A stretch of 64,000 bases of DNA, taken from contig NZ_JAASQN010000008.1 of the NCBI RefSeq assembly GCF_011762125.1, forward strand, positions 1-64,000. The letters run 5' to 3'. Below the pieces are notes generated by a model. That model had not been told where the DNA came from. It was given only the letters and a program-made list of their open reading frames with translations, and did no database searches. The stretch is from Sphingopyxis panaciterrae (GTDB lineage: Bacteria; Pseudomonadota; Alphaproteobacteria; Sphingomonadales; Sphingomonadaceae). Below are positions 46,918-55,137 of this stretch, one piece after another. The stretch's first letter is position 1. Each line of letters begins with the position of its first letter. The translations under genes and the position numbers were made by a program.

Positions 46918-46957
46918 AAAGGGCCGGACCATGCCTCCGCATGGTCCGGCCCTTTCT
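46918..46957 (-). terminator. Terminator for the convergent minus-strand receptor
   Basis: AAAGGGCCGGACCATG and CATGGTCCGGCCCTTT form a perfect 16-base-pair stem with a CCTCCG loop. On the minus strand it is followed by TTTTGTTTG, 27 bases after the receptor stop. It would also work on the plus strand, making the convergent junction doubly insulated. Confidence 0.92.
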
Positions 46958-46984
46958 TCATTCCGCCTGCTTGGCGCCCGGCTA

Positions 46985-49342
46985 TCAGAATTTGGCGCGC
47001 AGCTTCACGCCATAGAGCCGCGGCGGCGCCGGATAGACCGCGAAGCTCGCGCTCTGTTCGGGGATCGGGAACGAGGTGATATTGTAATATTTGTTGAACA
47101 GATTTTCGACGTAGAATTCGACCGCATAATTCTGGTCGGGCCCGAAGTTGAGGCCGGCCCGGGCATTGACGATCGCATGGCCGTCGTTGGTCGTGAACCG
47201 CACCCCGACCGGATCGTTGATCGTGTTCGCGTCGCTGTTGCTGCGCCAGTCGACATGCAGCAGGCCGCCGACATTGTTGCTGATCTGCGGGGTCCAGGTC
47301 ACCGCGCCGGTGACCACATGCTTCGGCGAATTGGTGAGCGGCAGGCCATTGTCCGAACCGGCCGCCGGATCCTTCACTTCGGTATCGACATAGGAATAGC
47401 CGAGCGTGATCGAGAGGTCCGAAGCCTGCGCGCCGTTGCCGCCGAGGAAGCGGGTATCGAACGAGCCGCGATCAAGGTTGTAACCGCCCGATTTATAACC
47501 GCGGTCATAACCGCCATAGATCATGACCCGTTCGTCGAGCTTGATCGAAAGCTTGGCCGTGCCGGTCAGCTTGCTCTCGCTGCGCTTGTCGCGATAGATC
47601 CCGTTGAATTCGGGATTGACCACGGGGTTGCAGACGAGGTTGAAGATGGCGTTGCCAAGACCCGAAGGCAGACCCTGCAGGGCTTGACGATAGAGGCCAT
47701 AGCGGTCGCTCTGCAGCGTCGAGCACGACGCCAGGCTCGATTGCAGATCGGCGTTCAGCTTCTTCGATTCATGGTTGTAACGCAGACCCAGGGTCAGCGA
47801 GATATTATCGTTGAAGTCGATGATATTGTGGGTGAACAGTGCAAAGGCTTCGGTGTTGACGCGATAGGCGTCGCCGAGCTGCCCTTGGCCCGCCTGCGGC
47901 GAGGGCAGCGGGGTGAGGAAAGTGTCGAGCACGCCCGCCTGCGCGGCAGCCGCTGCCAGTTGTGCGTTCGACGCCAGCAGCACCTGACCGACCAGCGGCG
48001 AATTCGGGATCGAATTGAAAATCTGGAAACCCGTGGGACCAGGTACCGCGGCATCGGTCAGCGCGTTGACGAACGCGTCGACATATTGCGCACCCTGGGT
48101 GCCGAAGCGCGTCCGTTCGGTATATTTCAGCTTTTCATTGAGATAGAAGCCGCCGACGAGCCAGTCGACATGATCATCGAAGGCCGTGCCCTTGAGGCGG
48201 ATTTCCTGCGTGAAATCGCGCATGCCGATCGGCATATTTTCACGATAGGCGCGGTCGATTCCCGAGAAATCGACGTCCATGCCGCGGGTCGCCTTCCAGT
48301 CGCGCCATGCGGTGATCGACGTCAGCTCGACAGCGCCCAGATCCCAATCGAGCTGGCCCGACACACCCCATTCGCGCATCTTTTCGGTGAGGTCGCGATC
48401 GGGCGAGTAGGCCACTTCACGCTTCTTGGGATCGAACGGCGTTACGATGCCGGTCAGGCCGTTGGCGGCCGCCAGCCCCTGAATGACCGCGCTCGCGGCG
48501 AACGCCGGCGTCCCCGGCTGCGCGAAGCCCGAGTTGGTGTTGAGCGCGCCGCAGCATTGCTCGTTGGTCCGGGCATAGTCCGCGATCAGGCGGAACGAGA
48601 CATCGTCCTTTTCAAACAAAGCCTGCCCGCGCACCGACCAGCGGTCGAGATCGTTGAAGCGGCGATCGCTGTTCACATCTTTGATATAACCGTCGCGCTT
48701 GTGGTAGCCGCCGTCGATGCGCACCGCGAGCACATCCGAAACCGGCCCCGTGACACCGGCCTTCAGCTCGATCTCGTCCAGATTGCCATAGCTTGCTTCG
48801 GCATAGCCGCCGAGCTTGAACGCCGGTTTCTGGGTGATGATGTTGAGCGCACCCGCCGACGTGTTGCGGCCGAACAATGTTCCCTGCGGCCCGCGCAGGA
48901 CTTCGACGCGCTCGATCGGCGGCAAGTCGGCAAGCGCAAGACCGGCACGGGCACGGAAGACGCCGTCGACGAACACCCCGACCGACGGTTCGAAGCCGGG
49001 ATTGTCCCCCGCCGTGCCGATACCGCGGATGCGAAGCACCACGCCGGAAGCCGACGACTGACCCGTTGTAGCCTGGAAGCTCGGCGCAATCTGCCGAAGG
49101 CCGCGAATGTCGCTGATTCCCGAATTTTCGAGCTGTTCCCCGCTGACCACATTGACCGCGATCGGAATATCCTGCGACCGTTGCGCGCGGCCGGTCGCCG
49201 TGACGATGATGTCGCCGCTATAATCGGTGTCGTCGGCCGCGGTTCCGGCGTCTGCCGGAGCAGCATCCTGGGCAAAGGCATAAACGGGGGTAGTGGCGGC
49301 GCACAGCACGGTGGCGCCCAACAGAATGTTGCGCAAAGTCAT
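46985..49342 (-). CDS. TonB-dependent receptor (785 aa)
   Basis: An outer-membrane receptor with signal peptide (LLGATVLCAATTPVYAFA), TonB-box-like DIIVTATGR, plug motifs VVLRIRGIGTAGDNPG and VEVLRGPQGTLFGRNTSAGALNIIT, and a terminal strand LYGVKLRAKF. The start is the ATG after a GAGAGAGA-rich site; an earlier in-frame ATG at 49456 adds 38 non-signal residues. It follows the MFS-S9 pair on the same strand after 234 bases and may belong to the same nutrient system. Substrate unknown. Confidence 0.92.
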   Translation of the reverse strand: MTLRNILLGATVLCAATTPVYAFAQDAAPADAGTAADDTDYSGDIIVTATGRAQRSQDIPIAVNVVSGEQLENSGISDIRGLRQIAPSFQATTGQSSASGVVLRIRGIGTAGDNPGFEPSVGVFVDGVFRARAGLALADLPPIERVEVLRGPQGTLFGRNTSAGALNIITQKPAFKLGGYAEASYGNLDEIELKAGVTGPVSDVLAVRIDGGYHKRDGYIKDVNSDRRFNDLDRWSVRGQALFEKDDVSFRLIADYARTNEQCCGALNTNSGFAQPGTPAFAASAVIQGLAAANGLTGIVTPFDPKKREVAYSPDRDLTEKMREWGVSGQLDWDLGAVELTSITAWRDWKATRGMDVDFSGIDRAYRENMPIGMRDFTQEIRLKGTAFDDHVDWLVGGFYLNEKLKYTERTRFGTQGAQYVDAFVNALTDAAVPGPTGFQIFNSIPNSPLVGQVLLASNAQLAAAAAQAGVLDTFLTPLPSPQAGQGQLGDAYRVNTEAFALFTHNIIDFNDNISLTLGLRYNHESKKLNADLQSSLASCSTLQSDRYGLYRQALQGLPSGLGNAIFNLVCNPVVNPEFNGIYRDKRSESKLTGTAKLSIKLDERVMIYGGYDRGYKSGGYNLDRGSFDTRFLGGNGAQASDLSITLGYSYVDTEVKDPAAGSDNGLPLTNSPKHVVTGAVTWTPQISNNVGGLLHVDWRSNSDANTINDPVGVRFTTNDGHAIVNARAGLNFGPDQNYAVEFYVENLFNKYYNITSFPIPEQSASFAVYPAPPRLYGVKLRAKF

Positions 49343-49415
49343 GATGATCTCTCTCTCCAAAACCCACCGAGGCGCAGCCAAAGGCTTATCGGGAGATGCC
49401 CGGCAGTTGGAGATC

Positions 49416-49443
49416 GGTCTAACGCGCCATCGTCCCGCGTCAA
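49416..49443 (-). promoter_or_regulatory. Possible promoter of the 785-aa receptor
   Basis: On the minus strand TTGACG (plus 49438-49443) and TAGACC (plus 49416-49421) are 16 bases apart, about 75 bases before the ATG. A moderate -35 and weak -10, the best pair in the gap. Confidence 0.35.
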
Positions 49444-49576
49444 CGCACCGGCGCATGCGAGCGCGTTTTTCGGGAGGATTAGTGGCTAAAAAGCAACAGT
49501 TTACCCCAGGGCGCGCGCGGCGTGCCCAAAATGGCGGAAATATAAGGTGTACGGATATCGCGTCGGGCGCGCTTCC

Positions 49577-51568
49577 TCAGCCCGCCACGATATGACGTTC
49601 GCACCAGTCGACGATCCGCGCGGCGGAATCGAGATAGGCCGGATAACCACGCAAGCTGTGCCCATCCTCCGGGTAAATCGCCAGCGCGGCTTCGGCGCCC
49701 GCTTCCGTCAGCGCGCCGAAAAATTCGATCGCCTGTCCGGTCGGCGTATTCTTGTCGCGCCCGCCCGCCAGCACCAATGTCGGCGTCGTCACGCCCCCGG
49801 CGAAGAACACCGGACTCCGATCGAAATATTGCCCGCCCGGCCGCCGCGGCGAACCGTCGAGCAGCGCCTGATCGAACCAGGGGATCTGCGATGCATAATG
49901 CTGGCTGTACCAGTTGGCGACCGGCGAGATGGGAATGGCGGCGGCGAAGCGATCGGTCTGCGTCACCAGCCACGCGCTCATGAAGCCGCCATAGCTCGTC
50001 CCCGATACCCCGACACGCCCTGGATCGGCGATGCCGGCGGCGACGAGGCTGTCGATCCCCGCGAGATAGTCATGCATATCCTCCCCGCCCATATCGCGGT
50101 GGACCTTGCGCGCGAAATCCTGTCCGCGCCCGCCCGAACCGCGTGGATTGGGCAGCAGCAGCGCATAGCCTTTCGCCACCAGGACCGGCCCGGCCCGCAA
50201 GACCGCCGCATAGCGATTGCGGTGCGCCCAGACCGGGCCGCCGTGAATGTCGACGAACAGCGGCAGGTTCGACGCATCGCCATCGGGCAGGACCAGCCAG
50301 CCGCCAATTTCCAGCCCGTCGCGGCCGCGCCATCGATGATATCGCATGGTCCCCGGGATCGCGGGCGCCGGCGATGGCGCGAACCCGGCGAGCACGGCGG
50401 TTTCGCCATTCGACAGGCTGGCGATGGCGGGCGGTTCGGCATAGCCTTCGATCACTGCCAGCGCCCCGCCGCCGGGAGCGGGAACGGCTTTTGGATACCA
50501 GCCGCTGATCGTCAATCGGTCCGACGACCAATGTTCGCGTCGTTCGCCCGTCGCCAGATCGATCTCCCCGACCACCGTCTCGGCATCGCGCACGCCGGCG
50601 AACAGCAGGCGGCTTTCATCGCGCCAGCGGATATCGGAAACCTCGACACCGCCGGTATCGAGGACACGCTGCGCACCCTCCTCCCCCAGCGTGATCGGGC
50701 CGCAAACGAGTCCGCGATCGCTGCAAAAGGCTTCGATTACCGCCCAGTATCGCCCGTCGGGTGAACCTGCCGGCACACCCGCCTGTTCGGCGGGCACATA
50801 ACGTCCCCGCTCTTCGCCCGTTTCGGCATCGATGACGCGCAGCGACGCCTCGTACCAGCTGCCTTCGCCATGATGGTCGCTTGCGACAACGGCGAAACGG
50901 TCGTCGCCAAGCCATGCGGCTTCCCACACGTTGACCGGCGGCCGGGTCACCGCTTGCGGGGCGGCCATATCGTCCGACCAGCGATAGAGTCGCCGCCAGA
51001 GGTCTTGCGCGCCGGATGCCGCAACATCGGGCAGCCAGCTTGGCCCCGACGCTCCGCCCCGCAAGGCATAGCCACCCTCGGCGCCCGACACATCGGCACC
51101 AGCGTCGGCGCCCAAGATCAGAAGCGCGCTACCACCCGGTGCCCATGCGAGGGCTTCGACCCGGACGTCGACTGCGGCGGAAAAAAGCTGCTCGCGGGCT
51201 TCGGACAGGATAACGAGCCGTTCCCGCCCGTCTTCGCCAGCCTCGATGTAAGCGGCGCGGCCATCCGGCGAATTACGATACAGGCGGCCGCGTGCGACCC
51301 GATGTACCGCGCCGCCGGCCAGATCGATCCGGCAGACGATCGTTGCCGGCCCCTCCGCCAATGCGCCTTCGAAACATTGGCCCGTGAAATGAACGCTGCG
51401 CCCGTCTGCCGTCGGGTCGAGGTCCGCCGCCGTCCACAATATATCCTCGCCGGGGCGAAACAGCGTGCGGTAGAAATCGTTCACGTCGCGCGCCGCGCCC
51501 GCTTCGCGCATGTCTCGTTCAATCATTGCGGATTCCCTATTGTTTTTCGGATTGTTTTTCGGTGTCAT
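49577..51568 (-). CDS. S9-family serine peptidase (prolyl oligopeptidase / acylaminoacyl-peptidase type)
   Basis: A 663-aa protein with an N-terminal beta-propeller-like region (to about 400) and a C-terminal alpha/beta-hydrolase domain. The triad is visible: S525 in GTSYGGF, D605 in GGRDKNTP and H637 in EDGHSLRG, with NPRGSGGRGQDF before it. It has no signal peptide, so it should cut oligopeptides in the cytoplasm. The ATG overlaps the MFS stop (ATGA), a strong hint that the transporter imports its substrate. An ATG at 51526 is a possible alternative start. Confidence 0.9.
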   Translation of the reverse strand: MTPKNNPKNNRESAMIERDMREAGAARDVNDFYRTLFRPGEDILWTAADLDPTADGRSVHFTGQCFEGALAEGPATIVCRIDLAGGAVHRVARGRLYRNSPDGRAAYIEAGEDGRERLVILSEAREQLFSAAVDVRVEALAWAPGGSALLILGADAGADVSGAEGGYALRGGASGPSWLPDVAASGAQDLWRRLYRWSDDMAAPQAVTRPPVNVWEAAWLGDDRFAVVASDHHGEGSWYEASLRVIDAETGEERGRYVPAEQAGVPAGSPDGRYWAVIEAFCSDRGLVCGPITLGEEGAQRVLDTGGVEVSDIRWRDESRLLFAGVRDAETVVGEIDLATGERREHWSSDRLTISGWYPKAVPAPGGGALAVIEGYAEPPAIASLSNGETAVLAGFAPSPAPAIPGTMRYHRWRGRDGLEIGGWLVLPDGDASNLPLFVDIHGGPVWAHRNRYAAVLRAGPVLVAKGYALLLPNPRGSGGRGQDFARKVHRDMGGEDMHDYLAGIDSLVAAGIADPGRVGVSGTSYGGFMSAWLVTQTDRFAAAIPISPVANWYSQHYASQIPWFDQALLDGSPRRPGGQYFDRSPVFFAGGVTTPTLVLAGGRDKNTPTGQAIEFFGALTEAGAEAALAIYPEDGHSLRGYPAYLDSAARIVDWCERHIVAG

Positions 51569-52869
51569 TCTTCGGCGTCGGCTTTCAGATATTTCGCCGC
51601 GCGAAGCATGAAGACACCGGCCGGCAAGAAGGTCAGCGACATGATCATCAGCGCATAGCGCAGCCCCTCGGCCGGGCCGTAGATTTGCGACATATGATCA
51701 CTGATCGCGCCCGCCAGCACGGGGCCGAGTCCCAGACCGATCAGGTTGGCGAAGAAGAAGGCCAGCGCGACGGCCATTGCCCGCCGCTTACTCCCGCAGA
51801 CCGCGTGGAGCGCCGCGAAGATCGTCGGGACGGCGCCGGTCAGCAAAATCCCTCCGACCAGCGAGATCGGGATCATGACATAGAGCGATCCGACCGCGAA
51901 CGACCCGACGTAGAGCGGCAGGGCGACGATCAGCGCAATCCCGGGAAATCTGGCGGCCCAGGAGATGTCGCGCTTGGCCAAACGGTCACCCAACTTGCCC
52001 CCGCCCAGGTTGCCGACGACCGCGCCGACGGCCGACATGATGCCGAACAGCCCGCCCGCCTCGGCAACGGTCAACCCGTGGACGCGGATCATGAAGGATG
52101 CGGTGAAGACCAGTGCGCCATAGGCCATCAGGAAATAGACGACGAGCGCATAGACGATGTTGCGGTATGCCGGCTTCGCGAGCAGCAGCCGGATGCTCAC
52201 CCACGCATCTTCCGCTGCCTCGGGCGCGACGGCGAAGCGTGCGTGGAGCCGCGGTTCGCGCAAGACGAAACGCGCCGCGATCGCCAGCAGGAATCCCGGC
52301 AGGCCGATGACGATAAACGCCTCGCGCCAGCCATAATGCTGCGCCACCCAGCCGCCCGCCGCCATGCCGATGATATAGCCGGCCATCGACGACATCATAT
52401 AAAAGCCCAGCGCCCCCGCGCGCTGGTCGGGCGGATAATAGTCGGCGATGAGGCTCTGCGCAGGCGGAATCGCCCCCGCCTCGCCCGCCCCGACCCCGAC
52501 ACGCGCCAGCGCCAATTGCCAGAAATTCTGCGCCATGCCGCACAGCACCGTCATGATGCTCCAGACCATCAGCGACCAGACGATGATCTTCTGCCGGTTG
52601 CCGCGATCGGCCAGCCAGGCGATCGGGAGCCCGACCGTCACATAGAAAATCGCAAACGCCAGCCCCGTCATCAACCCGAGCATCGTGTCCGATACGCCGA
52701 ATTCCGCCTTGATCGGTTCGAGCAGCACGCCGATCACATTGCGGTCGGCATAGTTGGATGTGCCAGTGAGGAAGAGGATGAAGAGAAGCGTTCGTCGCTG
52801 ACCCGGCCCGTAGAGGTCCCAGGGGTTCGCGGCGCCCGCCGCATCGATCGCTTCCGATTTGCTGCTCAT
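51565..52869 (-). CDS. MFS transporter, Spinster-like
   Basis: A 434-aa transporter with about 12 membrane helices and the family patterns TSNYADRNVIGVLLEPIK, GLPIAWLADRGNRQ (loop 2-3 motif) and VGVGAGEAGAIPPAQSLIADYYPP. This group is common beside TonB receptors in sphingomonads and may carry the periplasmic product into the cytoplasm. The start is the second of two tandem ATGs, five bases after AAAGG. It overlaps the S9 peptidase gene by four bases and is divergent from the DUF885 gene. Confidence 0.9.
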   Translation of the reverse strand: MSSKSEAIDAAGAANPWDLYGPGQRRTLLFILFLTGTSNYADRNVIGVLLEPIKAEFGVSDTMLGLMTGLAFAIFYVTVGLPIAWLADRGNRQKIIVWSLMVWSIMTVLCGMAQNFWQLALARVGVGAGEAGAIPPAQSLIADYYPPDQRAGALGFYMMSSMAGYIIGMAAGGWVAQHYGWREAFIVIGLPGFLLAIAARFVLREPRLHARFAVAPEAAEDAWVSIRLLLAKPAYRNIVYALVVYFLMAYGALVFTASFMIRVHGLTVAEAGGLFGIMSAVGAVVGNLGGGKLGDRLAKRDISWAARFPGIALIVALPLYVGSFAVGSLYVMIPISLVGGILLTGAVPTIFAALHAVCGSKRRAMAVALAFFFANLIGLGLGPVLAGAISDHMSQIYGPAEGLRYALMIMSLTFLPAGVFMLRAAKYLKADAEE

Positions 52870-52963
52870 CATCACCTTTCCCGTGACGCGGCCGAACGCC
52901 TGCCCGCCGGAACGGGCGTCGAATGGCCATCGCAAATGGGTATCGTGAACCAGTGCACCATTC

Positions 52964-52979
52964 AATGCATAAATGCATT
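52964..52979. promoter_or_regulatory. Operator AATGCA-N4-TGCATT at the MFS/S9 promoter
   Basis: AATGCATAAATGCATT is a perfect palindrome with six-base arms and a four-base spacer, about 95 bases before the MFS start. It follows an AT-rich stretch on the minus strand (TTGAAA then GATAAAAT) that probably holds the promoter, so a bound repressor would cover the -10/start region. The same architecture recurs at 53101 and 57465. Confidence 0.6.
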
Positions 52980-53087
52980 ATTTTATCCTCGGTCATATTT
53001 TCAATTAATTTCAATATCTTAACTAGATATATACCGCGGATGGGCGGACAAATGCGACAGAGTGCTCCGAATTTCCGGGCAGATTCG

Positions 53088-53117
53088 TTGACAATCAAAC
53101 ATGCAGAAACGTATTTA
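53088..53117 (+). promoter_or_regulatory. Promoter of the DUF885 gene with internal operator
   Basis: TTGACA (53088-53093, perfect -35) and TATTTA (53112-53117) are 18 bases apart. Between them lies ATGCAGAAACGTAT (53101-53114): its first nine bases are identical to the site before tetR, while the second arm is imperfect. A repressor there would block RNA polymerase. Confidence 0.55.
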
Positions 53118-53154
53118 AATTGGCGAAGTCGATGACTCACCGGGAGAGATTGCC

Positions 53155-54873
53155 ATGATGCTCAGCCCCCTTGAAAATTTCGGTGCCGCCTTGCGCGTGG
53201 TGGACGACGTCTGGTCGGCGGCGAGCGCCGGCGGCTTTCTTGGTGACAAGTCCGCGCCCTTGCGATTGCCCGACATCGGCTTTGCAGCAGCGGCCGAACG
53301 GTCGGCGCTCGGCCGTACGCTGCTCGACCGCATCGCGGCCGTCGACGCTGACGCCCTGCCCCACGACCTCCCTTATACGCTGGAGATCGCCCGGCAGATC
53401 GCCGAGCGGTGGTCGCGCGAAGAGGCGTGGTACTGGCTCGTCTTCGACCCGCTGGGCGGCGGCTTTTATGCGATGTTCGCGCCGACCGCCTATTGCGGCG
53501 GTTTCCTGCTGAACACCTACCGGCCGCGGTTCGCGGGATACAGTTTTCGATCGGCGGGCGACGGCGACCGCTATGTCGGGCTCGTCCGCGACTATGGCCG
53601 GCTCATCCGGCAGATGCACGAACGGACCGCGGGCCAGGCCGAGCGCGGTATCTACATGCCGCGCCCGCAGTTCGAACAGGCCGTCCCGCTGATCGAAGGC
53701 CTGCGCGCCAGCACCGAAGCGCTGCTGACACCCGATGCCTCGCGGCTGACCGGAGTCGATGGCCCATCGTTGCTCAGGCAAATATCTGCAGCCATCGCGA
53801 GCGACGTCATGCCCGCATTCGACGCCTTCACCAACTTCCTCAAAAACCCTGCCTATGCCAAAAACGCGCCCGAAAGCGTCGGGATTTCGCAATATCCGGG
53901 CGGCGGCGATGTCTATGCCGAACTGGTTCGCCTGCACACCACGCTCGACCTGAACCCCGAACAGGTTCACGCAACCGGCCTCGCGCGCATGGCCGACATC
54001 CGCTCGCAAATGCGGACGCTGCTCGACGAGGCGGGTTTCACGGGCAACCCCGCCGACTATCTCGAGCAGATCAAAAACAATCCCAAATGGCGCGCCTCGG
54101 GCGCCGAGGACGTCGGCGCAGTGTTCCGGCGCTATATCGATCGCATCGCGCCGCACATCGACGCAACATTCAATTTCAAGCCGAAGGCGCCCCACGGCGT
54201 CGCACCGCTGCCCGATGCGTTCACCGACACGATGACCTTTGGCTATTATACGCCGCCGACCCCCACGGACGACCATGGCCGCTATGTCTTCAACGCGCCG
54301 AACCTGTCGCAGGGGCCGCTCAATCACATCGGCGCGCTCAACTATCACGAACTCGTGCCCGGGCATCATTTCCATCTCGCGACCCAGGACGAGAATGAAA
54401 CACTGCACCCGCTGCGCCGCAAGGCGTTCATCAACGCGTTCAACGAGGGCTGGGCCGAATATGCGGCAACATTGGCCGGCGAGATGGGCATGTATCCCGA
54501 ACCCGAGGAACGGTTCGGCCGGCTGATGATGGACGCGTTCCTGACCTGCCGGCTCGTCGTCGATACCGGCATGAACGCCTTTGGCTGGCCGCTCGAACAG
54601 GCGCGCGATTATATGCGCGAGAATGCATTCATGCCCGAAAAGGAGATCCGGTCGGAATCGGTTCGCTATTCGTCCGACATTCCGGGACAGGCACTCGCCT
54701 ACAAGCTCGGCGACACGGTCCTTTACGAAGCGCGGGAGAAAATGCGCGCCGCGCTCGGCAATCGCTTCGACCTTCGCGATTTTCATGACGCGGTACTCAA
54801 ACCCGGCGCCCTCCCGCTGCCGCTCGTGCAGCGCCATGTCGAAGACCAGACCCGTCGCATCGCCGCGAACTGA
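53155..54873 (+). CDS. DUF885 putative zinc metallopeptidase
   Basis: A 572-aa protein of the DUF885 family, viewed as metallopeptidase-like. The zinc site HELVPGHH is at 398-405, followed by FNEGWAEYA with a glutamate ligand at 431 or 435. A further conserved segment is RSESVRYSSDIPGQALAYKLG near the C-terminus. Many DUF885 proteins are exported lipoproteins, but this one begins MMLSPLENFGAAL without a signal peptide, so it is probably cytoplasmic like the S9 peptidase. The start follows GGGAGAG. It is divergent from the MFS/S9 pair and precedes a TonB receptor. Confidence 0.85.
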   Translation: MMLSPLENFGAALRVVDDVWSAASAGGFLGDKSAPLRLPDIGFAAAAERSALGRTLLDRIAAVDADALPHDLPYTLEIARQIAERWSREEAWYWLVFDPLGGGFYAMFAPTAYCGGFLLNTYRPRFAGYSFRSAGDGDRYVGLVRDYGRLIRQMHERTAGQAERGIYMPRPQFEQAVPLIEGLRASTEALLTPDASRLTGVDGPSLLRQISAAIASDVMPAFDAFTNFLKNPAYAKNAPESVGISQYPGGGDVYAELVRLHTTLDLNPEQVHATGLARMADIRSQMRTLLDEAGFTGNPADYLEQIKNNPKWRASGAEDVGAVFRRYIDRIAPHIDATFNFKPKAPHGVAPLPDAFTDTMTFGYYTPPTPTDDHGRYVFNAPNLSQGPLNHIGALNYHELVPGHHFHLATQDENETLHPLRRKAFINAFNEGWAEYAATLAGEMGMYPEPEERFGRLMMDAFLTCRLVVDTGMNAFGWPLEQARDYMRENAFMPEKEIRSESVRYSSDIPGQALAYKLGDTVLYEAREKMRAALGNRFDLRDFHDAVLKPGALPLPLVQRHVEDQTRRIAAN

Positions 54874-54968
54874 GCGAACCAACCAGCGGCCGCCGCGCGC
54901 CATATCTCGTTTAAAGTACATTAATGAATTTTATTATACGGCCACCTGCGTCAAGCTGGAGCGGGAAT

Positions 54969-54992
54969 AATATGCTATAATATAAGCATATT
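54969..54992. promoter_or_regulatory. AT-rich perfect palindrome upstream of the 750-aa receptor
   Basis: AATATGCT, eight bases (ATAATATA), AGCATATT: perfect eight-base arms, 146 bases before the receptor start and 96 after the DUF885 stop. The surrounding 54910-55080 is unusually AT-rich for this genome and likely contains the receptor promoter. A regulator-binding site is likely; the regulator is unknown. Confidence 0.5.
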
Positions 54993-55137
54993 TTTGCCAT
55001 ATTCTTGGAAGCGTATCGTCGGGCTCCTCGAAATCCGCCAAACTCGGGGTTGATTTTCCAGAATCTATATATGACAGTTCTGCATAAAATAGCGACTCAA
55101 GTCGCAGAGGAACATGTCACCATAAGGGAGGTTCTCG

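Noticed and set aside
46898-49489. An 863-codon plus-strand frame opposite the 785-aa receptor
   Set aside because: Same reasoning: shadow composition, no motif, and it runs through the terminator hairpin at 46918-46957.
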